A stretch of 64,000 nucleotides of DNA from Phytophthora quininea. Its lineage: Eukaryota; Oomycota; Peronosporomycetes; Peronosporales; Peronosporaceae. Shown here piece after piece: positions 1-10,869 of the stretch (its first letter is position 1; every line of letters starts with the position of its first letter). Under the pieces are notes generated by a model. It was not told the origin of the DNA. It searched no databases and saw nothing but the letters and a program-made list of their open reading frames with translations. Where the stretch lies: contig JAAVTG010001003.1 of NCBI GenBank assembly GCA_011947345.1, forward strand, positions 186,001-250,000, in the 5' to 3' direction. The position numbers and the translations under genes are program-made.

Positions 1-846
1 ATATGAAATCTCGCGGCCAGACCAGCTCCCTCGAGCAAATTGGGGAGTGGCCGCCGCAGCAGAAATGCTGCTAAGGAGCTCCAAGTCCGGCAAATAGAAA
101 ACGTTGAGGCTGGTTCCCCCAGTCTTGTCCACTGCAGCGTGGAAACGCTCGCTAAAGCAGCGACCGAGTGCGCAATTGGCCTCGTGTTCGGAGCCACGTT
201 GTCTGGCAAGGGTTGGCGGTCAAGCGTCCCGTCAGGAGAGCGTAGTTTCCACTGTGGAGATAGGCCATAGACGCCTCGAGGTTGTCCGGGTCGGGACATA
301 ACAGCAGTAGCGCTCTTCCGTAGTCATTGCGTTGATCTTGAGAATAAATTACGACACCAGGAACTGATCAATGGCAGTTGAAGGATCTTCACTCTCCTAC
401 TCCTACGTGACGTCCTTGTTATCGATACGAAAGCAGTAAGATCAATGCCATAGATATTTCCTGTCGATGGCGCGGTTAAATGGCACGCTGTCCCATGCCT
501 ACGAATGTGGCAATCTACTGCGGTGGTAATCGAGCCAACAACAGTTGACAATTTGTCTCTTGGCTCACGTGTGTTATCACCACCAGCTGCATTTCTTCAG
601 TGGAGGTCTCCAGCACGCGAAAACGACTGAAGTATCTTATCCTCGCGGTTCGTCTCAGACCCACAAACTTGGCGACGACATTCATACCGCCTTCTGTTCG
701 CCGTAGTGCCGTCGTCACGTGCTGTCCATCTGCCATCCCCCGGAAACGTCTACCGCATTAGACCACCCGCTCTGAATCACGACACGGCGAGCACTTTTCC
801 AGTTGCCCAACGAAGCTCTCCTTAACACTCTACCGACCGACTCGTC
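1..846. other. No supportable gene (intergenic or decayed)
   Basis: I see no recognisable protein. The minus strand of about 1-300 is open in two frames, with a protein-like stretch near 230-300 (DNLEASMAYLHSGNYALL) that I cannot place in a family. The bases just before 847 would be the 5' flank of the ZIP fragment. Confidence 0.4.
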
Positions 847-1107
847 ATGGCCGACACGGAACTGTGCTGCGGATGCGTCGCCCTGGACGAGAATGAGTAC
901 GACATGAGCCTGCACGTCGTCGCCATCGTCATCATGTTCGTCGTCTCGGCGGTAGGCACGATGGTGCCCTCATCTCGAAGCAGATCCCGTTCTGCAGCGC
1001 CAACTCGGCAATCATGGAGTCCATCAGCGCGTTTTCGTTCGGAGTGGTCCTCGCCACGGGCCTCATCCACATGGTCAGCGAAGGCGTCGACAAGCTCAGC
1101 AGAAGCA
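847..1107 (+). pseudogene. ZIP-family zinc/iron transporter, 5' fragment
   Basis: This is the N-terminal part of a ZIP (SLC39) metal-ion transporter, a multi-pass membrane protein that moves zinc or iron into the cytosol. From the ATG at 847 it reads a short acidic N-terminus and a first membrane helix (LHVVAIVIMFVVSAVGT). It then continues one frame over, after 967-969, into a conserved second-helix region containing FSFGVVLATGLIHM, the typical ZIP TM2 signature. The break fits loss of one C from a C run. Similarity stops at about 1107, where the sequence becomes an ankyrin-like pseudogene on the other strand, so only about 85 of the usual 300 or more residues remain and the transporter core is absent. 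The family call rests on the TM2 motif and is fairly secure. The truncation makes it non-functional whatever caused the frameshift. Confidence 0.72.
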
Positions 1108-1727
1108 CCTTGACGATTTCCACATTCCCGTGAGAGATTGCTCCATGGAGCGCGTTGCAATCCACCGGATTTTCCTGCTACCAACTCAGCCGCAAATTCC
1201 GCTACGCCCACATGACCAGACTCCGCTGCGGCGCACAAAACGCCAAATGCCATATCACTTTTGGCTTCCTCGCCGCACTTTGACATGAGCATTTTTACGG
1301 CACCAAGTTGTTCGCAGGAAGCAGCAGCAACCGCCGCCTTGCTTGTAGCTCGACAGCTCGGTCGTTTGAGCAGATTCTACAGCCACTGCATTTGCCCCGT
1401 CCGCGCCGCCTTCGCCGAAGCTTCAATCGGCGACACCAAAAGATATCCGATGCTTTTAACGACGTGGGGCAGTCTGTCAGGATGCGCAGACGACAAGCAC
1501 TGCTGAATTGCCCGCGCACGACTGTCGCCAGAGACAATCACCGTCTGCCGAGGCCTCGCATCACTTCCAGACGAACTCGCTTGAAATCGCTGGGCTGGTG
1601 TTGTCACAAACTGGTCAGGAAACGTACCGTAATGCATTCGCAAACATGCCGATCCCAAGCTTGAGCATGAGCCTGTCGTTGTAAGCGTGGATGACGACAA
1701 AACCTGTTTATTCATAATCATCGTCAC
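1105..1727 (-). pseudogene. Ankyrin-like repeat protein remnant
   Basis: Read on the minus strand this is a member of the ankyrin-like family found at several other places in this window. It has the family's N-terminal block (RLPHVVKSIGYLLVSPIEAS, then TGQMQWL), an in-frame TAG at 1377-1379, and repeat units such as AAAESGHVGVAEFAAELV. After a frame change it ends in HGAISHGNVEIVKVLL at the junction with the ZIP fragment. Ankyrin-type repeats are protein-binding scaffolds and the partner here is unknown. The in-frame stop, the frame change and the abrupt 3' truncation mean this copy is dead. Related copies lie at 16722-17243, 22895-24063, 24229-25256, 33366-34393, 34559-36625 and 36950-38080. 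Confidence 0.62.
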
Positions 1728-2059
1728 ACCATCACTTGGGTGGATCCAGCTCTTGAAAGTCTAAGCTGATTGGATGCAACCACCGCTCTAAAACGTGCCT
1801 ATTGCAATCCTTGTTTCGAGATTGCAGGCTGTGGTTCAATTACTCTTTGATCTGCCCGATCAGAGCTGACAAAAGTACAGCCCAAAATGATATCATTTAC
1901 ATTTGAGACCGAACAAAGAAGAGAAGGACAAAAGATTACACAGAAAGCAAGTAAACATGCCAGCGACCGGATACCTAGCTCCCACTCGTTCAAGTAAAAT
2001 TGCTGTCGGCAGCTCGCAGTTCGTCAACAACCGAAGTCAGAACCTCCACCACCAGCTTT

Positions 2060-2075
2060 TCATTCTCCAATTTTC
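2060..2075 (+). promoter_or_regulatory. Oomycete core promoter (Inr + FPR)
   Basis: The sequence TCATTCTCCAATTTTC matches the published oomycete initiator (YCAYTYY-type) followed directly by the flanking promoter region (about CAWTTTNC). It lies about 60-75 bases upstream of the RXLR start codon, which would give a short 5' UTR. This arrangement is characteristic of oomycete genes and gives the strand and the likely transcription start near 2061. Confidence 0.72.
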
Positions 2076-2133
2076 TTCACAGCAACCAAGTCTCAAGCCT
2101 TCAAGCTTCCAAGTCATCTTCTCCAACTCAACG

Positions 2134-2540
2134 ATGCGAATTTCCCACGTCCTGCTGCTGGCCGCCGTCGCCTGCTTCGCGAGCAACGAGGTCTCCGCGA
2201 AGACCACCACTGGCCTCTCGAAGATGGCGTCAGGTGAAATGGTGAACGGAGTAGACACTCTGACGGACGCTGCGCAGAAGCGCTTCCTGAGGACCTCGCA
2301 AAGCATCATCGACGATGACGATGAGGACGGCGACAACGAGGAAAGAGCGATCAGCGTTGACAAGTTCAAGAAGATGATGACCAATGCGAGGTACAAGGAA
2401 AAAAGTTTAACAGCTGGATGCACGACTACCAGTCGTCTGATCTCGCCAACATCATGACTCGCACCGAGTACTCCAAGTACAAGACGCTTGTCGACGACTT
2501 CGCTCAGTGGCGTCGTGACGCCGGGTACCACGTTGGATAA
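2134..2540 (+). CDS. RXLR-dEER secreted effector (frame break in an A run)
   Basis: Small secreted protein of the RXLR class, which oomycete pathogens deliver into host plant cells. From the ATG at 2134 it starts with a classical signal peptide (MRISHVLLLAAVACFASNEV, cleavage after about SA). An RFLR motif follows near residue 49 and an acidic run ending in EER near residue 70, which is the normal order and spacing. The effector domain begins after this, but the frame closes early because the A run at 2399-2404 is one base out of register. The adjoining frame stays open to the stop at 2538-2540 and carries tryptophan-bearing helical-looking sequence, as in short WY-type effectors. Full length would be about 135 residues. 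The start is supported by the signal peptide and the core promoter upstream. The break may be genuine or an assembly error. Host target unknown. Confidence 0.85.
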
Positions 2541-2744
2541 AGCTTTTTCCTCCTCAGGTCGGTCTGTAGCCTAGACTAGCACCAATGTGTCCTTGAAGCG
2601 AAATACACGAAACTGTGCTCCATCAAACCATGCTTTCTCGGTCGCAGCGTACGAATTATTGTCGCTAGAAATCGATCTTACCGAACTGTCAGCTACGACT
2701 CGTAGCCTACGAGGAGCCTCCTCGATAGCCAAGGTTCTCGCTTC

Positions 2745-4126
2745 ACCTTGGCTTTCCACTCCATCCACATTCCCTACAAGCATCCTCAGCTCTGCCGTGT
2801 GAGCTATCACGCTCACGACCTGGGTAAAGGAAGAAATCTGTCGATGACCTCGCGGGCAACTCCTTGTTGGGTCAGCTGGTGCCTTTGCTTAATAGCGTAA
2901 ATACCCGGTTGATCTCATCTTCTGTCTGCTCTCCATCGACAACAATCGGAGCGAGAGCGGAGACTCTGGGCTGCTCACTTTTCACCCGACCGGGTGGACG
3001 GTTGCTCTTATTGTCTTCCTCAGTGTCGAGAGCAACATCCTCACTCTCGTCGAGCCTGGCGTTGTCGGTCTCATCACAACTGGCACCAACATCACTCTCT
3101 GAGCGACTCTCAAAGTAAATCTCCTGGAAACTGGTGGTGTCCGTATCACTGCTCTGGTCTTCGGCTAGGCTGTTTCTCGCGCTGGATCTGGTGTCACGAA
3201 CAAATGAACTGGGTCTGATTTCACTAATTCGGCCACTGGATCTGGTGTCACGAACTGGAACGTGTGGACGGGTGTCTGCGTCATGATCCTTGTCATCTTC
3301 ACCGATTTCACTGGACTCGTGTTCAACAGCAAAAATGGTTTGGAGTGCGTCTTCATATTGCCTCAAGACTTGCGGCAACGTCTTCTTCGCTCGAATCTTA
3401 CGTCGGAGATCGTAAAATCGATACGTTACCGCACCAAAAGAGTGGCCAACTTGGCCGGAGTTCTGGATCTCCTTGACTAATTCACGCACCATTTCCTTTT
3501 TGCGTTTGTGGTCTTCTTGGGGCTAGATCTCGGACCACCCGCTTGGGGAAGATAGTTACGAAGGATTACTTGATGGTGATGCGAACGCAGCGTTAGAAAA
3601 CAGTTTTCAGCATACGTATCTGCTCGCCGGACGAAGCGTTGACAGCCACAGCAACTTTTGGACGGGTGCATTCGAGTGGACATGCATCCATGGAGCAAGG
3701 ATGAGTGTCAAACTTTGCTGCGAATTGAACTGCAACCATTCGATCAACAGCGACATGGTAGTCAGTCCGCCAGTAGGAGACTGCACGACCCAATCTCCTA
3801 GCGTCCACGTCGTTGGTCGTGTGTTTAAAATCCCTCGTAGCTGGTCTTTATACCAAACTAAAAACCCTCAGAGGAGGCCTGCTCGCCTGCCTCTTAGTTG
3901 TCTCTCTAACTTGCTGATCTTGTTCTTGAGAATGGTAACCGAACAGTTCCGCATCTTCGCTCTCTCCATCTCTTGCAGCAGCTCGCGCAGCATGAACATT
4001 CGTTGACCCCAGGAAGATCTGTACGTAGTGCTGCTGCATCCACTGCACAAATAGAGCCATTGGGGTAGGAGCGCCGTCTCGCGGTGGCACGAGCCACTTC
4101 ACTTGGGACTTGGCACAGCGGTCCAT
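2745..4126 (-). pseudogene. Repeated ORF with tandem SANT/Myb-like modules, copy A
   Basis: Minus-strand copy of a sequence that recurs on the plus strand at 21702-22815. The likely start is the ATG at 4124-4126. The first module reads KWLVPPRDGAPTPMALFVQW and is followed by a second related module starting near 3800 (WVVQSPTGG). This pattern of a conserved W, a short helix and a KI..L helix resembles SANT/Myb-like DNA-binding domains of oomycete repeat families, which is inference. The 3' part (3492-2872) is an acidic, serine-rich tail with an internal direct repeat (VRDTRSS twice). Frame breaks and stops lie between 3500 and 3850, where the second module is disrupted. The copies are closely similar in the tail. 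Homology to the other copy ends near 2745, about 200 bases from the RXLR stop. A transposon-derived gene or an expanded host family are both possible. Confidence 0.5.
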
Positions 4127-4303
4127 TTTTGTGTGAGTATCATCGCTCCGAATAAATTTAATTGATTGTCTTCGCGATTGCAGGTCGGTCCTCGTACACA
4201 GTGTGGTCGACATCGCCCAGGACATACCAGCAATTACGTTTTTTTTAGGCCCAGAAGCGACTTAACCTTTTCAATAGAACGCTTGACGAGTTGGGCGGAA
4301 ACA

Positions 4304-4328
4304 ACACCTTTGCCCGACCAACATGGTG
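4304..4328 (+). repeat. 25-bp inverted-match sequence, left copy
   Basis: These 25 bases (core TTTGCCCGACCAACATGG) occur once more, as the exact reverse complement, at 14909-14933. Flanking bases do not match. The orientation is that of terminal inverted repeats. They may be ends of one element family rather than of a single 10.6 kb unit. Confidence 0.5.
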
Positions 4329-4384
4329 TCACTCCAGAGCAACACGGAATTTAAAAAAATGTAAGCGAGTATTTCGATGAGCAA

Positions 4385-5885
4385 AAATCACATTCCGAAC
4401 AAAGTGCAAAGTGGCGAAAGCGCAGAGCAAAGTGGAGCCCTCGAGTGAACTCAAGTTCAAGTGCCGTACTCCATATCTTCCATGCGCTCGGCGGCAGCAC
4501 CAGCATGCTGGCAATGCAGTGCCATCCTGTTCACGAGGCGCACGTCCATGCAGCCGATGCAGCGCTTAGCTGCACGCTCCAGTATCTCCATCCGCGCCGC
4601 CGCGATCGTCCCGCGTGGACGCGCCATGACCAGCTCCTCCCGAGATAAGGCAAGATCAGTCTTGATCTGGGCTTTAAAAACGCTGAAGCACCCTGTATCA
4701 ATGCACCGTTATTGTTAGTTTCATACCGCAATTGAAAGCAGTGTAGGAATTGCTTACCTTCAATGGGGTTACACATAGGAGAGTAGGGAGCCAGCCGAGG
4801 CAGGACAAGGTCATCTCGCTCAGTGATGAGGTCTTCAGTCTGATTGTGTGCGGGGGCGTTGTCGAGAACTACGACAACCTTTTTCCCCTCGAAATGCTCG
4901 TGAAAGATAGCTGACGACTTGACTTTGTCGTAGATTTCATGAACAAATGCAACGTTCACATTCATCCGAATGCTGCCGCACTGCAGGCGGTAGTGCACGA
5001 GCCCCATCTCCGTGGGCACGGCGCATTGCACCTGAAGGTTCGCGCACTTGGACGGCGGCAACACAAAAGTGGCTCGCTCGCCCCTTTTGGCACGTCCTTG
5101 GCTATACCAACAGCACACGTTGAAATTAGTCTCGTCGTAGTACACGATGAAATCTCCGGCTTCCATGTGCTGCCGAAGCTCCTTGGCAAACACCATGCGC
5201 TTAGCCTTGTTGACATCGCTATTACACGTCGTTGGCTCCACGCGGACCTATCGCACAAATTATGGTGGTTAGCAGCTGTCTGATAGCATGGTTACATGAG
5301 TTAACCTACTTGATTAGTGGTATAGAGCTTACCTATCAGCTTATTGCCGATCGTAGACGTGCTTAACTCCACGCCGAAGTCGAACCGCCTATGTCTTTCA
5401 TAGTATTGAGAGTGTAGGTACAGTTTTCATCGAGGTACTGCTCCAGAGCAACCTCGATCTCGGGGTGCACTTGATGCAGGAGCTCCGAGCTCCATCGCGT
5501 GGACGCAGCTCTACGCGTCCAGCCTCCACAATTCGACGGGCTGTCGTCGGAGGGATATCGTTGTGGGCAGCCACAAGCATCCAGTCCTCTCCGCTATGGT
5601 AAGTGGCTAGAAGACGAGCGCGGGCAGCCTCTGGGTGCGGGGTCCTTGGCATCTTGGTGGAGGAGTCGCGAAGTGTGGTCGGGTGCTTGGAAGGCAGACA
5701 AATGAAAAATGAAGTGAAGCAGGCATGCTGCAGACGGCTGCCGAGAGGTTTTTGCGCGCGCGCCAAGGCTTCCGTTTTACGCAAACAGGTCTGGTTCGCA
5801 CGCATGCAGACTCTCCGCCCACCTTGCACTATGATTAAGCCACTTTGGCCTTCGGAGGTAGAGAATGTAAAAACTTGGCCTATTC
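4385..5885 (-). mobile_element. Tc1/mariner (IS630)-type DNA transposon
   Basis: This is the approximate extent of the element encoding the transposase at 4457-5652. Short related stretches containing ACATTC and AAAGTGGC occur near both ends (about 4388-4420 and 5840-5870, inverted) and may be part of degenerate terminal repeats. I could not fix the TA target duplications. The same ACATTCTCTA motif recurs in the AT-rich stretch at 14640-14910, which may be a derived non-autonomous copy. Confidence 0.5.
4457..5652 (-). pseudogene. Tc1/mariner-type DDE transposase with two introns
   Basis: DDE transposase that cuts and pastes its own element. From the ATG at 5652 an N-terminal helix-turn-helix region (NDIPPTTARRIVEAGRVE) is followed by STIGNKLIGKLY and VRVEPTTCNSDVNKAKR. 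The catalytic core has YYDETNFN (first Asp), VVVLDNAPAHN (second Asp) and PYSPMCNPIEGCFSVFK (final Glu). Two introns restore the frame: 5248-5309 (62 nt, GTAGGT to ATAG) and 4693-4757 (65 nt, GTAAGC to ACAG). The second falls exactly between NPIEG and CFSVFK. The spliced product would be about 356 residues, normal for the family. Two single-base losses, near 5462-5465 and 5387-5391, break the N-terminal half. All three catalytic residues are present. Confidence 0.82.
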
Positions 5886-6056
5886 GAATATAATCTGGTT
5901 TTTATTCGAATTTGAATCGAATTGAATCCGCTTCCAAAGTACCCGGTCCATCCGGTTGGTAACCAGTTCTGATTCAGTTTAAACTGAATTTAGCAACGCA
6001 TTATTGGTCAAATGATTTGGCCAATCGCTGTATAGCTTTTATCATGACTCCCAGGA
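5886..6056. repeat. AT-rich stretch with GAATC-type short repeats
   Basis: AT-rich sequence with recurring TTCGAAT and GAATCGAATTG words, similar in style to 14640-14910. No coding signal. It is probably a transposon flank or a decayed MITE. Confidence 0.3.
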
Positions 6057-7426
6057 ATGATAAGATTTCTTGCGTCCTCTATTAGCTTTTGTCTGTCCGC
6101 GGTGTATTTGCTTGCGATTCTTTGCCTTGGAGTGAGCAGCTCGAGCTTTTCGACACTGGATTATGAGGTGGTGCTCGAGTCATCGGCCAGCGGCTTTGGC
6201 TTGGCGGATTCAGCGTGTCTTAGCCGCCAGAGCCCCAGTGCGCGTTGGTCATGCTGCTCTTCCTCTTCAGCTTGGCGTCGAGGGTTGCCAACTGCTGCAG
6301 CTTCCCGTCGCGCCGTGCTTTGTCAGTGCTGTTAATTCGTGACGTCGACGAGATTCTACAGTTCGTCCAATGCCGTAGCCATAGCAGTCCGGTCGCTGTC
6401 GCTTCCAGAAGATGAATGGTTTTTAGTGGTGCACAGACCGATCAAGAAGCACCCCCACGGAGAGGGAGCGCTTTTGCTTTATTCTATATCTGACATCGAG
6501 ACGGATATCGAGTCGAAGGTCCTACTGCAAGACCGTGGTGAAGACGACCGGAGATCATCAAGTCGGACTGCAGAGACTGCTCTCCTATCCTGTGATTTTT
6601 GCGTACGTGTTGGGGTGTTTCCCTGAACTGGTGAGCATGACATTACTGGGGCGAATGGACTCGCCCTGGCAAAGCAGTATTTATACATCATTTTGGTAGC
6701 TATTGCCGTTCGCTTTGGACAGCTATGGATACATTCTGTTCTAAACCGCATGACGCTGGAATGCCCAAGAAGCTTGGCATTTACCTTCAGAGTAGACTCA
6801 TTGTACTGGGCTTTGTATGATCCCTGTATTTCTCGTAGTTGGTATACCGAGGGTTTTTACTGTTGCTCCGGCAGCCGAGCGAGTTGAGGTGGTGGCGTTT
6901 GCTGGATGCTTTAGTCGAATTTTGCTGCCAGACATCCCGTTCATGTATATCTACGAAACGCTTAAGGGGTGCAAGCCCAGAGCGTCGTCATGCACATGGA
7001 GTATATAGCTGTTTCACCTCGTGAACGCTGTTTAGGGCGTGTGTTCGGTATCCTACACGTCGCTGAGCTTTCACCTGTCCGAGACCATCCTTCCGTTGCA
7101 CAGGATCCTGTTCTACCGGAAACGTATCTTTGGATTTTGTAGAGCCAACCAACTTGTGCAACTTGATCTCGTTCCCGATGAGTCATTACCAAGTGAGCGT
7201 TCCGTGGGTCGAGGCGCTGCAAGCCAACACCTATCGCAACACCACCGACAAGCCGACGCTCGAGGTGAATTTCTACTGCTGGGTCGAGGACTTTGCAATG
7301 GCCAACAATGCAACTGCATCGTGCGCAAGCGCTTTCCCGCTGAGCCCGCCTCCCGTCGCCGCAACCGACACTAATTGCAACGTCTTTGGTAAGCCATCGA
7401 GCTGTTCACGCTCTCGTGGCGGGTGA
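6057..7426 (+). pseudogene. Unidentified decayed coding tract, possibly a membrane protein
   Basis: Three plus-strand frames carry protein-like segments in succession: a hydrophobic start (MIRFLASSISFCLSAVYLLA), then VVHRPIKKHPHGEGALLLYS, then YLYIILVAIAVRFGQLWIHS, then VFLVVGIPRVFTVAP and IPFMYIYETLKG, and finally SVPWVEALQANTYRN and LEVNFYCWVEDFA near 7130-7380. A possible donor (GTAAG) follows at about 7389. The hydrophobic segments suggest a multi-pass membrane protein, but I do not recognise the family. The frame changes every 100-300 bases, so this is either a decayed gene or one badly affected by indels and unrecognised introns. No function is assigned. Confidence 0.35.
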
Positions 7427-7588
7427 CAGCATCGCCATCGTTAGCAATGACGAGTTTGTACGCATCAGGTACTGGTCCACCACCTACCGTTGTGGGCGCG
7501 CCAATTGACCTGCTACAACCTTCTGTAGGCAATGCCTACTAGGTATTGATCGGCATTGAGGCCGCCCTACGCAACGGCGATGTCGTCC

Positions 7589-8250
7589 TTAGTCTTGTAA
7601 GTAGCAAACGTTGAGCGAAAAAGACGACAACTTCGGGAGATCTACGTTGTCTAGCGCGTGAAGCATGCTGCGTACGAGCACGATTGAAGAGACCAAGGTT
7701 TTGTCGTCCTGGAAATTGAGCTGCTCGGCTTTGGTGAGTCCTGTCAGCGAGAAGCCCTCTAGATTGATAAAGAGCTTGAAGAATGACTCACAGTGCAACT
7801 TCAGCATTACCACCCTAAACATATCCATGGAGTTGACGAAATTCGGGAGGAGTGACGGCTTGATAGCAAGTGGCGGCGCAGTCGAGCATATCTGGTGCGC
7901 TCATGAAGGAGCAGACGTGCTGCAGGAGGTCGCTGGTGCTGTCGAAGAACAATGGAATGGAACTCTGAGCTGCCATGAAACGACCACGATTTCCGATGGG
8001 CGTGTCGTCTTCAATGGCACAGAACTTGCGCTTACGTGTGGCAACTACTTGGAGGATCTGCTCGTTGACAAATGCGGCGGCTTCAGCCACTGCGATATTG
8101 TTCAGGTGGAATTTCACAGAGAGTGCAGACGACGACGAGCATCTGTGGGTTGCGGTATTCCGACGCAGAGAAGGCCTGGTTGTAGAGCGCCAACTCTGCT
8201 CGACGGCCGATCTACGAGATCTTGGCGTCCACGCGGCCGTACTTGGACTT
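7589..8250 (-). pseudogene. F-box-like protein, broken
   Basis: The minus strand from about 8250 reads ALYNQAFSASEYRNPQMLVV in one frame, then a coding stretch ending in an F-box-like segment (FDSTSDLLQHVCSFMSAPDM, then CAATCYQAVT) near 7850-7930. One frame over, near 7828, comes a leucine-rich tail (FFKLFINLEGFSLTGLTKAE) that stops at 7589. F-box proteins are substrate adaptors of SCF ubiquitin ligases, and the leucine-rich tail would be the substrate-binding part. The F-box call rests on one helix-rich motif and is tentative. At least two frame breaks are present. Confidence 0.4.
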
Positions 8251-8474
8251 AGCCTTTTTGTCAGGTAACTGCCCAATAGCGTCAGCGTCAATTCTGTCTT
8301 GGTGACCGTGTCGACGATTTTCTTTAACTCTTATTTGCCGCGAGCTACGTTTTCGTGGGAACGTACAAGACAGTGACAAAAAGAAATAGCATTTTTAGTG
8401 ATGCAGCGCCAAAACAACTAGGAAAACACGCTGCAACGAAACACGCAGGTATGCAGACAAAACGCCTACGACGA

Positions 8475-10607
8475 TCACGCACCGGGGTGATTGAACTTCA
8501 GAAACGATTTTAACTCACAGATAGCAGTCACAGTATCATCACCAAGACGAGCGCGACGAGCACTTAGAGCAGCACCTGCTGCAGAAAACGCGATTTCACT
8601 CGGGACCGACGTGGCTGTAATAGCCAAGAAATCGCGAGCCATCAACTTAAGTTGTGGATAGGCATCTCCTTTATCGCGAAACCACTCGCACACTTCGCTG
8701 CTTTCTTGCATCTCGCTCACCCCTCCGGCGCGAAGCCATCTCTCTAGCTCTTGCGAAAACGGGGTAACTTCGTTGTAATTGTCACATTCGCTGCCATCGC
8801 TTTGCGATGGCGTAGATGTGTCGTCTACATTGTATTGGACGGCATTCGCGCTATTGGGTTCGACCGACTCGGAGTCGGTCGCTGTCATTTCAGCCACAGC
8901 AGCGCCGCCAGCCAAACTAGCTTTACTCCTTGCCATTAGATCCCGCAATGCTCTCCCCTTCTTCTTTTTGCTGACGGAGGCCCTGTTCGTGACTGCATCT
9001 GGAGTAGGAAACTATCGCGATAATGCTCGTTGAACTCGTCCTCAATTTCACGTTTCACATCATCGATATCACCGATGATCATAGCCAAGTTTTCTTTAAC
9101 ACGAGGATCCAGTACAGCCGCTATACGTGCTTCCTTCGTGTATACATGAGCTTTGTATTCGTCGAGCTTCGCTTTCACACAACGCGCGAAGATGCCCGAG
9201 TCAGCGTCGGGTGGATGAGCGATTACCTCCATTGCATGGAAGGAGACTAGGTGGTACACGAGAAGTAGTATCCCGAAAGTCGGATACTGCGATGCAGAAA
9301 GCATTTCCGTAGCCTCTTTCATAGGTGTTAGGAAATCGTAAAATGATTTTACAGCTTTCCACTCATCGTTATCAATCTCCCGAGCGCGTTCGTCGCCCGG
9401 GTGAATGTTGAAGTCAGTGTATCGATCGTGACGGTCACGAATACGACGCAGGAGTTCAACTATCGAGCGCCGCAAGGTGATAATGCTGTCCATCATTATC
9501 CATGTACTATTCCAGCGCGTGACGACGTCCAACTTCGGGGTAATGATCCTTTCATTGAGATCTCGGCCTACCCGTTCGAGAGCTTCAGCGTTTTTCGTCG
9601 ACTCTGTCAGTTTTTTCACAATGTCCCGAAAGTGACCAATCGAAGTGTCGACAAAGGGCACTTTGCCAACCCCTCCTTCACCGCCAACTGCAGCACATGA
9701 GCTGTGCACCTCAGCTGAACAACCTCGTGAGCAACTGTAGGGTCGCTTTCCACTCCATCGAGTAATGACGCATCCCCTGCTGTTCTTCTCGCGTGTCGAT
9801 CAAGTTCACGCTGAAGTCGCGCATTGAGCCGCGTAACTAAAGTGCCATTATTGCTTGCATTATCAGCTGTAATCGTCCAGACCGATCTCAACAAAGATGG
9901 GTCGACGTTTTTGACAGCTCGAATGAGGTGATCCGCAAGTCGAGTTCCGGTGTGGGGGTACATGACCCTCATAAAGGCGATGATCACAGATCGCAGCTTC
10001 CATTTACTGTCGATGAAATGCATCGTCACCACCATGTACCCACCCCGAGCGGGAGAAGTCCACATGTCTGTTGTAATGCTTGCTCGACGGCCTTGCAGTT
10101 CTTGAAGAAGTTCGGAGCGCATCTTAGCTTTCTCGGCTTGCCACTGCTCCAGTACGCGCTTGCGCATAGTTTGTTGGCATGGAACCTTATAACTCGAGCA
10201 CAGAGCATGACAAAATCTTGAAACTCGGGCTGATCAACGACGGCGAAAGGGTACGCATTTGCCACAATCCAAGTAACCAGTTTTTCATCACACACACGAG
10301 CATCTACTGCAGTCATCTGGCTTGGTTCTTCGAGTCGAGATTTAACCCAACGTGTTGGGCTGTTTGATTCATCGTCATCAGATCTGCTGTATTCATCTGG
10401 GTGGTGGCTCTGAAGATGCAAACGAAAGTTTCCTGTCGATGTACTATTCCAGGTCTGGGCAATACCTTGGCCTTCGCACAACTGGCATGTTGCACCACCA
10501 GAAAATCTGTCGATAAACTTGTAAACGTCTGATTCATTTTTGCGAGGGCGCTTGGTACCAGTTATCGCCCTTGATGCTGCGATAGCTTCAGTGACTTCAG
10601 CTTCCAT
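8475..10607 (-). pseudogene. hAT-family transposase with BED zinc finger
   Basis: Transposase of a hAT DNA transposon. From the ATG at 10607, a BED-type zinc finger (CQLCEGQ, then a distal H and H in HLQSHH) is followed by a linker and KLVTWIVANAYPFAVVDQPEF. The catalytic region has SITTDMWTSPARGGYMVVTM (first Asp), WTITADNASNNGTL (second Asp) and QLRCTAHVLQLAV (conserved C and H). Next come DVVTRWNSTW and the C-terminal dimerisation block (WFRDKGDAYPQLKLMARDFL, then SVPSEIAFSAAG). Total length of about 711 residues is normal. Three frame changes (near 10200, 9660 and 8945) all go in the direction of a single lost base. I could not place the terminal repeats or 8-bp duplications with confidence. 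Confidence 0.85.
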
Positions 10608-10869
10608 GCTGCCTTGGGAAAGCAAAATCCGGAATGATCCGTGGCGGTGTTGACCAGAAGAATGATGACTCGACACTACCTCGACGAGGTACTTCAACCA
10701 CAGTGCAGCGTGTGCTGCCAGTGAAGATACGAACGTGCCAACACGCTTTCGGCAAAAGCGAGAAAGTGCTGTCATGAAATGACCACATTCCACCAGATTC
10801 TCCCGGCTCACCACGAAAATCCCACTGAACAGCAACACCAATAACATCGACATTGTCACCAATGCTCTC

